Part shown: positions 1 through 6,190 of the stretch, piece by piece
Numbering within the stretch: the stretch's first letter is position 1
How the letters are laid out: every line of letters begins with the position of its first letter
Assembly: GCA_031273835.1 (NCBI GenBank)
Contig: JAISRD010000010.1
Coordinates: forward strand, 1-16,611
Direction: 5' to 3'
Source: Treponema sp.
GTDB lineage: Bacteria > Spirochaetota > Spirochaetia > Treponematales > Breznakiellaceae
Length of the DNA stretch: 16,611 bases
Notes under the pieces: generated by a model
What the model was told of the DNA's origin: nothing
Database searches by the model: none
The model's input: the letters and a program-made list of their open reading frames with translations, nothing else
Made by a program: the position numbers and the translations under genes

Positions 1-59
1 TTCTTCAGGTCCCGTTCATGCTGGGATCCGAAAAGGGCCTTGATAAGATTCTCAAGCAT
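1..59 (-). CDS. secA: Preprotein translocase ATPase SecA, N-terminal fragment (runs off left edge)
   Basis: Nineteen codons are visible on the minus strand from an ATG at 57-59 to the window edge. The encoded peptide begins MLENLIKALFGS and continues QHERDLKK. This fits the conserved SecA amino terminus, in which a short amphipathic helix is followed by an FGSxxxRxLK-type stretch before the first nucleotide-binding domain. SecA is the cytosolic motor that drives unfolded preproteins through SecYEG using ATP. A GAGG ribosome-binding sequence lies 5 nt upstream of the ATG, and a plausible sigma70-type promoter lies further upstream at 85-113. The ATPase motifs are outside the window, so the call rests only on the N-terminus. 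It lies downstream of the TPR/phosphoesterase genes on the same strand but probably has its own promoter. Confidence 0.8.
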   Translation of the reverse strand, partial: MLENLIKALFGSQHERDLK

Positions 60-84
60 GATAACCTCGGAGTTTCATGGTACT

Positions 85-113
85 ACTGTAACGGCTCCGG
101 GCCCCCTTGACAA
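85..113 (-). promoter_or_regulatory. Candidate sigma70-type promoter for secA
   Basis: On the minus strand, TTGTCA (108-113; 5 of 6 matches to the -35 consensus) is separated by exactly 17 nt from TACAGT (85-90; 4 of 6 matches to -10). Initiation would fall about 20 nt upstream of the secA ATG, leaving room for the GAGG ribosome-binding site. No transcript data were available; this is a consensus match only. Confidence 0.5.
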
Positions 114-116
114 TAC

Positions 117-147
117 GCCTTCCCCCGGCAAGAGGAGGGCCTTTTTT
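117..147 (+). terminator. Weak plus-facing hairpin with T6 tract
   Basis: GCCTTCC (117-123) can pair with GGAGGGC (134-140), using one G-U wobble across a 10-nt loop. C and six T follow at 141-147, which resembles an intrinsic terminator reading rightwards. Both flanking genes are on the minus strand, so it has no obvious gene to terminate. It may stop antisense transcripts or be coincidental. Confidence 0.25.
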
Positions 148-156
148 GACAGGTCT

Positions 157-840
157 TCATTCAAAAGCTTCGGTATTTAAAAGATACTGGCTGTACGCGT
201 TTATCACCGTGGTGTCCCGGTATTTGGTGGCCCGTACATCCGCCAAATCGTAGAGGTGTATATGTCCGTGGATAAGATAACGGGGCTTAAAGATTTTCAT
301 GAACCACAGGAAGGATTTGAAACCCCGGTGGCAGGGATCATCCCTGTCGTGGATGCCCCTGGGCGCCGCGTGGGTCAGCAGTATATCCAGGGCCCGGCGG
401 CGGAAAATGCGGTTAATCAAAAGCCGGGGGATGATTTTTACCATCTCAAGAAACATGCGGCCCTCGGTATATTGATTTTCGCCGCGGTTGTACAGCATGG
501 AACCCCCAAGGCCGGCGATGATGAGCCCCCCCTCGGTACAAACCCTGGAGCCCGCATGGGTAAGTCCCGCGGAGCCCCGGCTTCCGTCTGCGGTATCCTG
601 GCCTCTGCAGGAATCCCGGCGCTGATCTTTGAGCCCCCGGCGGTACCGTCCGTAGGATTCCAGGTTATGGTTCCCGAAAACAAACAGCAGGGGGCGGTTA
701 AGGCTTGAGACGATAAAGTCCAGGTAATCCAGGGGAAGATCCCCGGCGCAGAGCACCATATCAATATCGTGAAAACGGGTCTTAATAGAGGATGAATAAA
801 CAAGCGGATCGATCTGGTCGGAGACGCAGAGTATTTTCAT
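157..840 (-). CDS. Calcineurin-like metallophosphoesterase
   Basis: A 227-aa protein of the calcineurin-like phosphoesterase superfamily, a metal-dependent hydrolase fold acting on phosphomono- or diesters. Recognisable motifs in order are D8 in SDQID, GD at 33-34, GNH at 56-58, H157 in LLTHAAP and the terminal GHIH at 192-195, spaced as in the family. Motif I normally reads DxH, but residue 10 here is Ile, so one usual metal ligand is missing or replaced. Residues 66-100 form a polar, low-complexity insertion. No signal peptide is visible, so the enzyme is probably cytosolic. Its ATG overlaps the stop codon of the upstream TPR gene (ATGA), indicating translational coupling and a shared transcript. 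Substrate cannot be assigned. Confidence 0.85.
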   Translation of the reverse strand: MKILCVSDQIDPLVYSSSIKTRFHDIDMVLCAGDLPLDYLDFIVSSLNRPLLFVFGNHNLESYGRYRRGLKDQRRDSCRGQDTADGSRGSAGLTHAGSRVCTEGGLIIAGLGGSMLYNRGENQYTEGRMFLEMVKIIPRLLINRIFRRRALDILLTHAAPRGIHDRDDPCHRGFKSFLWFMKIFKPRYLIHGHIHLYDLADVRATKYRDTTVINAYSQYLLNTEAFE

Positions 841-2207
841 GACCCGCCGGAATTTGATGTAAGGAGGGCCTGTAGTTTATCCTTGTTATAAAGCTCCACC
901 GACCGGGACTCCGCATAGGCCGCCGCCGTACTGGTAAAGCCGCTGCTGGTCATTACCGCTGCGCGGACCATGTTTTGGGCCTTGGCGTCCTCCAGGATCG
1001 AGCGTATCTTTGAATCCTCAACCGGGTCCGGGCTGCGGTAGATCCGTATCAGCCGGGGCTGTTTCTTGGCGTTCCGCCATTTGGCGGATTCATTTTCGAC
1101 GGCGATAAATTCCCCGCCGTCCGATATGGTCTTGGCGGACTTTACCTGGAAATCCAGGCCGCCCTGGATGATGTTTTTGCAGATCTCTAAAAATTCCTGG
1201 GAACCGGCGCTGAGAAAATCCTTTATCCTGTCGTCGTTCCGGAGATCCTGATATTGGGCAAGTTTCGCGTCCACGTCCTTAAATCCCTTTTTCCGGGAAC
1301 TGATCTTATCCCACTGTTCTATGGCCTTATCCATATTTCTGATCTTCTCGTAGCACATGGCAAGAAAATACCGGGCGTAGAGGCTTTCCTGGGCGCCCTC
1401 CTCGGTAATGGACTTTACCGCCCGTTCAAGATCGGGGATGGCCTTTTCCGGTGCGTTAAGGGACATATAGCAGCCCCCCCGTTCCAGCAGGGCCCTTAAA
1501 CGGAACTGGCTGTCCCGGGCGGCCTTTTCCAGGGTTGTTATGGCGCCGGTATAATCCCTGGCGTCCTTCTGTATCTTCCCCAGATAAAAATATGCCTGGG
1601 CGTTATCCGCCTTGAGTTTCAGCGACCGTTCCAGGGCGCCCTTGGCTTCCTGGGTATTTTTGCTTTTGTAAAGCATAAGTCCCAGTTCAGCCTGGATTCT
1701 GGGGTCCCTGGGGGAAAGTTCCGCCGCCTTTTTCAGGTAATTTTGGGCCATGTCGGCGCGGTTGCGTTCGGTAAAGAGCTTTCCCGCCTGGTAATAGTAT
1801 TCAGCCGCGGCGGGTTTAAGCTTGATAAGGAGTATGTATTCCTTCAGGGCCTCTTCATACTGCTTGCGGCCGGTAAAAAGCCGGGCCAGATCCCTTCTAA
1901 AATCTTCTTCGGGGGTATACTTCCCTAAATTCCCCGATTGGGTTAAATTCTTAAATTCCGAAAAGGCCAGATCCTCTTTTTTTTCCGCCAAATAGGCCTT
2001 TCCCAAAAAATAACGGGCGTCGGCGTTCTTGGGCTCCTTGTCGAGGATCGCCCTGGCCGCCTTAATCGCAAGCTGGGTCTTTCCCTTTTGTATCAAATCC
2101 CCCAGGGCTTCCGCCCGCTTAGGTAAAGCGGCGGATTTGACGATAAAAAAGATGAGGAAACCTATACCTACGGCGAGAAAAATACAGACAGCGATAACAA
2201 TGGGCAT
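837..2207 (-). CDS. Membrane-anchored TPR protein with Mrr-like C-terminal domain
   Basis: A 456-aa protein. Residues 2-23 are strongly hydrophobic and followed by basic residues, so it is probably anchored in the inner membrane with the rest cytoplasmic. From about 32 to 310 there are repeated 34-residue TPR-like helical pairs, such as the segments starting near A64, A135, P169, N202 and Y277, which usually scaffold protein complexes. Residues about 337-450 resemble the Mrr/restriction-endonuclease-like fold: helix, SDGG turn, strand with charged residues, a VMTSSGFT segment and a terminal VELYNKDKLQALL. The expected catalytic (Q/E)xK is not evident, so the domain may be inactive or bind nucleic acid only. 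The gene is first in a two-gene unit with the phosphoesterase. The TPR call is firm; the C-terminal assignment is tentative. Confidence 0.8.
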   Translation of the reverse strand: MPIVIAVCIFLAVGIGFLIFFIVKSAALPKRAEALGDLIQKGKTQLAIKAARAILDKEPKNADARYFLGKAYLAEKKEDLAFSEFKNLTQSGNLGKYTPEEDFRRDLARLFTGRKQYEEALKEYILLIKLKPAAAEYYYQAGKLFTERNRADMAQNYLKKAAELSPRDPRIQAELGLMLYKSKNTQEAKGALERSLKLKADNAQAYFYLGKIQKDARDYTGAITTLEKAARDSQFRLRALLERGGCYMSLNAPEKAIPDLERAVKSITEEGAQESLYARYFLAMCYEKIRNMDKAIEQWDKISSRKKGFKDVDAKLAQYQDLRNDDRIKDFLSAGSQEFLEICKNIIQGGLDFQVKSAKTISDGGEFIAVENESAKWRNAKKQPRLIRIYRSPDPVEDSKIRSILEDAKAQNMVRAAVMTSSGFTSTAAAYAESRSVELYNKDKLQALLTSNSGGS

Positions 2208-2240
2208 GTTTTTTTCCGTACAATCGTTTATTCTATAGTT

Positions 2241-2269
2241 AGGATAGGGTTTTTAATCCTTTATGTCAA
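2241..2269 (-). promoter_or_regulatory. Candidate sigma70-type promoter for the TPR-phosphoesterase unit
   Basis: On the minus strand a perfect TTGACA (2264-2269) is followed after 17 nt by TATCCT (2241-2246; 4 of 6 matches). Initiation near 2234 would give a leader of about 27 nt before the ATG at 2205-2207. It lies in the roughly 190-nt gap between divergent genes (2208-2397). A plus-strand TATAGT at 2234-2239 could be a -10 element for the divergent operon but has no good -35. Confidence 0.55.
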
Positions 2270-2397
2270 ACCTTTGGGAGGACCGTGTTGAAATACCCCC
2301 TTTTCGTTCTTCTGCTTTTGAAGGCGCCCTGGTTTCCCAAAGCGGGCTCCTTATTTGGCCAGGCCGGGGACCATGCAGGCGCTGGGGATACGGGCCT

Positions 2398-3528
2398 ATG
2401 ACAAAGATTAACGGAGGGGCGGCGGGCCCCGAAAACTCAAGCGACCGGGGGGACGCGAAACCCATCCAGGCCCTTATTTTTACCGCCGTACTGGTGATCC
2501 TCTTTATTTTGGTGTGCCGGCTTTTCGCCCCCTTTTTTACCGTACTTCTGTGGTCCATTCTTTTTTATATACTGCTCAGCCCCCTGCACCAGCGTATCGT
2601 GGGAAAGATCGACCGCGCAAAGCTCACGGGCAGAATATTCCGCAATATCTGGGCGGCGGTCTTTTCCCTGGGTACGGTACTCCTGCTCCTGGTTCCCCTG
2701 GTTTTTGTGGGGATACAGTTCTTCCATCAGGTTACCGCGCTGCTCCACCAGGCGAGGAATTATCTGGGCGCCCGGCAGGGCTTGATCACGGATCTGCTGG
2801 AAAATATTTCGCGGATCATAGACGATCTCAGCGCCGGGCAGATAGTGCTGAACTCCGAGGAGATGCGTATCCGCATTGTGTCCTCCGTAAGTTCCCAGCT
2901 CCAGGACCTCCTCCTCTTTTCGAGCACCGTAGCGATGAACGTGGGCTCTTTTTTTACCGGCCTCGTTCTGATAGTGTTCAGCCTTTTCTTTTTCTATTCC
3001 GACGGCGATTACCTGTCCCGTCTCGCCCTGCGGGTGATCCCCATACGCAGGGAATATACCGGGGCCCTGGTGGGAAAATTCAAGGAAATTACCCGGAACC
3101 TGGTTTTAGGGTATATCATGGTCGCCCTGGTGCAGGGGGTGATCGCCTTCCTGGTATACGCCCTCTTTAAGGTCAGCGGTTCCCTGGTTTTCGCCGCCCT
3201 GACCTTTTTCAGCGCCTTTATCCCTATCTTCGGCGCGGGGATCATCTGGTTTCCCCTGGGGCTTCTGCGGATCCTCAACGGCGACATAGCCGGGGGGGTT
3301 GTCTTTTGGCTGGTCTCCGGTTTCTTTATCTCCACCCTGGACAATTTCCTCCGGCCCATTTTCCTTAAGGACAGAATACAGCTGCACCCGCTGATCATCT
3401 TTTTTGCCATACTGGGGGGAATCAGCGTATTCGGCCTTAACGGAATTATACTGGGCCCCATGGTGGTGATACTCTTTCTTACCGTCTTGGATCTTTTCCT
3501 TACGGAGCATAAAATTGAGCAGGGTTGA
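2398..3528 (+). CDS. AI-2E/PerM-family transporter-like membrane protein
   Basis: From the chosen ATG the protein is 376 aa with a family-typical layout: two N-terminal membrane segments (about residues 23-60), a third near 84-106, a long polar loop (about 107-170), then a cluster of hydrophobic segments to the end. The family signatures DNFLRP, LHPLIIFFAILGG and the following FGLNGIILGP are present. Members have been linked to export of AI-2 or to Na+/H+ antiport, but substrate cannot be predicted. The reading frame stays open back to an ATG at 2263. That would add 45 residues that look non-native (Trp/Arg/Pro-rich, no family resemblance) and overlap the divergent promoter, so 2398 is preferred despite only a GGGGAT-like ribosome-binding site. 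The stop is 4 nt before the ACT-domain gene, suggesting one operon. Confidence 0.85.
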   Translation: MTKINGGAAGPENSSDRGDAKPIQALIFTAVLVILFILVCRLFAPFFTVLLWSILFYILLSPLHQRIVGKIDRAKLTGRIFRNIWAAVFSLGTVLLLLVPLVFVGIQFFHQVTALLHQARNYLGARQGLITDLLENISRIIDDLSAGQIVLNSEEMRIRIVSSVSSQLQDLLLFSSTVAMNVGSFFTGLVLIVFSLFFFYSDGDYLSRLALRVIPIRREYTGALVGKFKEITRNLVLGYIMVALVQGVIAFLVYALFKVSGSLVFAALTFFSAFIPIFGAGIIWFPLGLLRILNGDIAGGVVFWLVSGFFISTLDNFLRPIFLKDRIQLHPLIIFFAILGGISVFGLNGIILGPMVVILFLTVLDLFLTEHKIEQG

Positions 3529-3532
3529 CAGG

Positions 3533-3802
3533 ATGAACGCAATTATCACCGTGGTGGGGGCCGACAAGGTCGGAATCATCGCCAGGGTCAGCGCATTTCT
3601 CGCGGAACGGAACATCAATATCGAAGACATAAGCCAGACCATACTGTCCGGTAATTTTGTGATGATGATGGCCGTGGATCTTTCCAAAAGCGGCGGGGAC
3701 TTGGAGGCGGTCAAGGCCGAGCTTTCGGCCCTGGGGGCTTCCCTGGGAGTGTCGATCAGCCTGATGCACGAGAAGGTGTTTCAGGCGATGCACAGGATAT
3801 AG
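3533..3802 (+). CDS. ACT-domain protein, UPF0237 family
   Basis: An 89-aa protein from the ATG at 3533. It is a single ACT domain with the start typical of UPF0237 (MNAIITVVGADKVGI), then a helix (ARVSAFLAERNINI), DISQTI and a second half ending in MHEKVFQAMHRI. ACT domains usually bind amino acids or small ligands and dimerise to regulate a partner enzyme. Full length matches a stand-alone UPF0237 protein. A TTG at 3515 would add six residues and overlap the upstream gene, but the conserved start favours 3533. The next gene encodes UPF0210, the same pairing known from other bacteria such as Streptococcus pneumoniae, so it is probably the regulatory partner. Its stop codon lies inside the left arm of a perfect hairpin. 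Ligand unknown. Confidence 0.9.
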   Translation: MNAIITVVGADKVGIIARVSAFLAERNINIEDISQTILSGNFVMMMAVDLSKSGGDLEAVKAELSALGASLGVSISLMHEKVFQAMHRI

Positions 3803-3831
3803 AAAAACAACGGGGTTGTTTTTCTATATCC
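3795..3831 (+). repeat. Perfect 17-bp stem-loop at the end of the ACT gene
   Basis: Positions 3795-3811 and 3815-3831 are exact reverse complements around a 3-nt GGG loop. The left arm contains the ACT-domain stop codon (TAG, 3800-3802). The right arm carries the T5 tract inside the stem, and no T-run follows it, so a normal intrinsic terminator is not obvious. A shorter reading, CAAC-GGG-GTTG followed by TTTTT, would resemble a very weak terminator. It could reduce or pace expression of the downstream UPF0210 gene or protect the mRNA end. Confidence 0.85.
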
Positions 3832-3835
3832 CTTA

Positions 3836-3859
3836 GGAGAAAAACTTTCGTTTTTCCCC
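3836..3859 (+). repeat. Second stem-loop before the UPF0210 gene
   Basis: Positions 3836-3845 (GGAGAAAAAC) pair with 3850-3859 (GTTTTTCCCC) around a TTTC loop, with a single A/C mismatch. It begins 4 nt after the first hairpin. Its left arm can instead pair with the right arm of the first hairpin: 3838-3845 is the exact complement of 3818-3825. This gives mutually exclusive folds. Confidence 0.7.
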
Positions 3860-3886
3860 ATGGATTCTTTAAGATAACGAGGCAGT

Positions 3887-5248
3887 ATGGTTTTTACCCC
3901 CCTGGAAATAAAAGAAACGGTGGACATGTTCCTCCGGTATAAGCTCGACATAAGGGCGATAACCTTAGGGATCTCCCTTTTGGACTGCGTATCCTCCTCG
4001 GGGAAAGAAACCCGTTCCCGGATACGGGAAAAGCTCTTCCGCGTGGCCGGCCCGCTGGTAAAGACCGGCCGGGAAATCGAAACGGAGTACGGCATCCCGA
4101 TCATCAACAAACGGGTATCGGTTACCCCCATATCCCTGGTGGCCGCTTCCTCCGACGACGAAGACTACACGGCCTATGCCCGGCTCCTTGATGAAATCGC
4201 CGGGGAACTGGAGATTGATTTTGTGGGGGGCTTTTCCGCCCTGGTACAGAAGGGTTTTTCGTCGGGGGACATAAAGCTTATCGATTCCATACCGGAGGCC
4301 CTCGCGTCCACCGGGCGGGTCTGCGCCTCGGTAAACGCCGCGAGTACCCGGAGCGGGATCAATATGGACGCGGTACGCCGCATGGGGGAGGTGATCAAGG
4401 CCGCCGCGGAAAAGACGGCGGACAAAGACGGGGTGGGCTGCGCCAAGCTGGTGGTGTTCTGCAACGCCCCGGAGGACAACCCCTTTATGGCCGGGGCCTT
4501 CCACGGCCCCGGAGAGGGGGAAAGCTGCCTCAACGTGGGGGTCTCCGGCCCCGGGGTGATCAAGGCCGCCCTGGAATCCCGCAGGGACGCGGACTTCGGG
4601 GAGCTTGCGGAGATCATCAAAAAGACCACCTTTAAGATTACCCGCATGGGGGAGCTGGTGGGTATGGAGGCGGCCAAACGGCTGGGGGTGCCCTTCGGCA
4701 TTCTCGACCTCTCCCTGGCGCCGACCCCGGCGGTGGGGGATTCGGTGGCCCGCATACTGGAAGAAATGGGCCTGGAAGCGGCGGGAACCCACGGCACCAC
4801 GGCGGCCCTGGCGCTGCTCACCGATTTGGTAAAGAAGGGCGGGGTCATGGCCGGCGCCCGCATAGGGGGTTTTTCCGGGGCCTTTATCCCCGTTTCCGAG
4901 GACGAGGGCATGGTTGCAGCGGTCCGCTCCGGTTCCATCAACCTGGAAAAGCTTGAGGCCATGACCAGCGTCTGTTCCGTGGGGCTTGATATGATCGCCC
5001 TCCCCGGAGACACCAGCGCCGCCACCATAGCGGCGATCATCGCCGACGAAATGGCCATCGGCATGGTGAACGGAAAGACCACCGCGGTACGGGTGATCCC
5101 CGTGCCGGGGAAAAGCGCCGGGGAATGGGCCGAATTCGGCGGCCTCCTGGGGGGCGCCCCGATCATGGCGGTGAACGGCGCCAAAAGCGACGCCTTTATC
5201 GCCCGGGGCGGTTGGATTCCGCCGCCTATCCACAGCTTCCGCAACTGA
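3887..5248 (+). CDS. UPF0210/DUF711 (PFL-like) family protein of unknown function
   Basis: A 453-aa cytosolic protein matching the usual UPF0210 length (about 450). It carries the family-typical segments RVSVTPISLVAA (about residues 75-86), LNVGVSGPGVIKAAL, RMGELVGMEAAKRLGVPFG, DLSLAPTPAVGDSVA, GTHGTTAALALLTDL and GGFSGAFIPVSEDEGM. The family has a fold reminiscent of pyruvate formate-lyase and ribonucleotide reductase barrels, but no reaction is established. The region GTHGTT is a likely phosphate- or ligand-binding turn (inference). GAGG at 3879-3882 serves as ribosome-binding site, 4 nt before the ATG, rather close. It follows the ACT gene by 84 nt occupied by two hairpins, so its expression may be controlled separately from the upstream genes. 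No signal peptide or membrane segment is visible. Confidence 0.9.
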   Translation: MVFTPLEIKETVDMFLRYKLDIRAITLGISLLDCVSSSGKETRSRIREKLFRVAGPLVKTGREIETEYGIPIINKRVSVTPISLVAASSDDEDYTAYARLLDEIAGELEIDFVGGFSALVQKGFSSGDIKLIDSIPEALASTGRVCASVNAASTRSGINMDAVRRMGEVIKAAAEKTADKDGVGCAKLVVFCNAPEDNPFMAGAFHGPGEGESCLNVGVSGPGVIKAALESRRDADFGELAEIIKKTTFKITRMGELVGMEAAKRLGVPFGILDLSLAPTPAVGDSVARILEEMGLEAAGTHGTTAALALLTDLVKKGGVMAGARIGGFSGAFIPVSEDEGMVAAVRSGSINLEKLEAMTSVCSVGLDMIALPGDTSAATIAAIIADEMAIGMVNGKTTAVRVIPVPGKSAGEWAEFGGLLGGAPIMAVNGAKSDAFIARGGWIPPPIHSFRN

Positions 5249-5278
5249 CAAGCGGCCGCGGGGACAAAAGCGGGAATA

Positions 5279-5367
5279 TTTAACCACGTTGCGACACGAA
5301 AAGCTTATTCACAATCTTTATTTCTGCATCTCTTTTTTAGTGCCTTTCGTGCCTTTTTGTGGTCAAA
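5279..5367. repeat. Imperfect inverted-repeat element between UPF0210 and vapB
   Basis: Positions 5279-5304 and the reverse complement of 5342-5367 share TTT(A/G)ACCAC at the outer end, CACGAAA and a terminal GC further in. In all 18 of 26 positions match, around a 37-nt centre. A T7 tract follows at 5372-5378, so the structure could end the upstream operon's transcript. The outer sequence recalls intergenic CACGAA/TTCGTG repeats seen in many genomes; that link is from memory and unverified. Confidence 0.5.
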
Positions 5368-5390
5368 ATTCTTTTTTTGGATCCGGAATA

Positions 5391-5398
5391 CAGGACTG
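5391..5398 (+). repeat. Left copy of 8-bp direct repeat CAGGACTG
   Basis: CAGGACTG occurs here and again at 6134-6141 in the same orientation. The two copies sit at the left and right edges of the AT-rich DNA that carries vapBC. This is consistent with a target-site duplication or recombination junction, but an 8-bp match can occur by chance. Confidence 0.45.
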
Positions 5399-5448
5399 CA
5401 TATAACAAAATGCTATGTGTATTTTTTTGAAAAAAGGTGTGTAAAATA

Positions 5449-5477
5449 TTGACAAAGTCGTTTAATGACAATAATAT
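5449..5477 (+). promoter_or_regulatory. vapBC promoter with possible operator repeats
   Basis: A perfect TTGACA (5449-5454) is separated by 17 nt from TAATAT (5472-5477; 4 of 6 matches to -10), with AT-rich surroundings. Initiation near 5484 leaves about a 30-nt leader. TGACAA occurs twice, at 5450-5455 and 5466-5471 (16 nt apart), and GACAAAGTC at 5451-5459 is palindromic. VapBC complexes usually autorepress, so these are operator candidates (inference). Confidence 0.55.
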
Positions 5478-5502
5478 AAAACAGAGCCCTTTTTACAGGT
5501 AT

Positions 5503-5507
5503 GGAGG
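5503..5507 (+). promoter_or_regulatory. Strong ribosome-binding site of vapB
   Basis: GGAGG, 6 nt upstream of the ATG at 5514, is a near-ideal Shine-Dalgarno site. It fixes the vapB start and contrasts with the weak sites of several neighbouring genes. It fits the need to make more antitoxin than toxin. Confidence 0.8.
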
Positions 5508-5513
5508 AAGAAA

Positions 5514-5708
5514 ATGCGTACAAATGTAGATTTGGATGATATTTTGGTTAAGGAAGCAATGAAAATCAGCGGAATGCACACAAAAAAGGCCGTTTTAAAC
5601 ATGGTTTTAAAAGAATATATTCGGAAAAACAATTTAAAGAAAATATTAAAATATAGGGGATCCAATATTTGGGAAGGAAATCTTGAAGAAATGAGAAGAA
5701 TGAGATGA
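5514..5708 (+). CDS. vapB: Type II antitoxin, VapB family
   Basis: A 64-aa protein beginning MRTNVDLDDILVKEAM, the pattern of short VapB antitoxins with a ribbon-helix-helix DNA-binding N-terminus: strand RTNVDL, helix DDILVKEAMKIS, then a helix from TKKAVLNMVLKEYI. The C-terminal part carries SNIWEGNLEEMRRMR, matching the W-x-G-(D/N)-L-xx-MR tail that wraps and inhibits the partner toxin. It should neutralise VapC and, in complex, repress their shared promoter. Its stop overlaps the vapC start (ATGA), typical of coupled antitoxin-toxin pairs. The coding sequence is strongly AT-rich and uses A/T-ending codons, unlike the flanking GC-rich genes, which suggests recent acquisition. Confidence 0.92.
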   Translation: MRTNVDLDDILVKEAMKISGMHTKKAVLNMVLKEYIRKNNLKKILKYRGSNIWEGNLEEMRRMR

Positions 5709-6118
5709 AAAATATTCTTGTAGATTCAACAATTTGGATAGAGTTTTTTCATGAACGGAAAAAATCCATTGAAGCAGATTTATTACAGGAACTGATAACA
5801 GAGGAAAATAATATTCTTATATGCCCTGTTATATATCAAGAAGTCTTACAAGGCGTAAGAGAAGATAAAATATTTAAAGAAATAAAAAGTATTCTACTAA
5901 ACGCCTTAATGATAAATACCGAGATAATGTATGTTACAGAACACGCAATTGATTTATGTAGATTTTTGAGAAAGAAAGGAATAACAATAAGGAAACAATA
6001 TGATTGTTTAATTGCATCGTATGCCATATTAAATGATGTGTATTTATTCCATGATGATAGCGACTTTGATCAGATTGAAAAATACTGTAAACTAAAGGTT
6101 TATAAATATAAAACATAA
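5705..6118 (+). CDS. vapC: PIN-domain ribonuclease toxin, VapC family
   Basis: A 137-aa PIN-domain protein of normal VapC length. The acidic active site is complete: D7 in ILVDSTIWIEFF, E46 in YQEVLQG, D100 in YDCLIASYAI and D118/D120 in FHDDSDFDQI. These residues coordinate Mg2+ or Mn2+ for single-strand RNA cleavage. Known VapC toxins cut tRNA or rRNA to halt translation; the target here is unknown. The gene begins within the vapB stop codon and should be made only with the antitoxin. It is AT-rich like vapB. No frameshift or lost catalytic residue is visible, so the module looks intact and potentially active. Confidence 0.93.
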   Translation: MKNILVDSTIWIEFFHERKKSIEADLLQELITEENNILICPVIYQEVLQGVREDKIFKEIKSILLNALMINTEIMYVTEHAIDLCRFLRKKGITIRKQYDCLIASYAILNDVYLFHDDSDFDQIEKYCKLKVYKYKT

Positions 6119-6133
6119 AGCAAAAACTATGTG

Positions 6134-6141
6134 CAGGACTG
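6134..6141 (+). repeat. Right copy of 8-bp direct repeat CAGGACTG
   Basis: Second copy of the repeat found at 5391-5398. It falls 15 nt after the vapC stop, where composition returns from AT-rich to GC-rich. The following sequence (TTAAC) also partly resembles that after the left copy (CATATAAC). Confidence 0.45.
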
Positions 6142-6190
6142 TTAACGCTTCGGGCCTAAAGGCTCTTGGGGTTCCATCTGACTCTGGTCT

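Noticed and set aside
2263..2397. N-terminal extension of the AI-2E family protein from an ATG at 2263
   Set aside because: The extra 45 residues do not resemble the family, and the ATG lies within the -35 region of the divergent promoter. The ATG at 2398 gives the usual family length.
3515..3532. TTG start for the ACT-domain protein
   Set aside because: It adds six residues before the conserved MNAIITVVG start and overlaps the upstream stop; the ATG at 3533 fits UPF0237 length.
3965..5287. Long open frame on the minus strand opposite UPF0210 (440 codons), and a second one of 356 codons
   Set aside because: Both are shadows of a GC-rich gene. The plus-strand product matches a known family over its whole length, and the antisense products are Gly/Arg/Pro/His-rich or Ser/Ala/Pro-rich without domain features.
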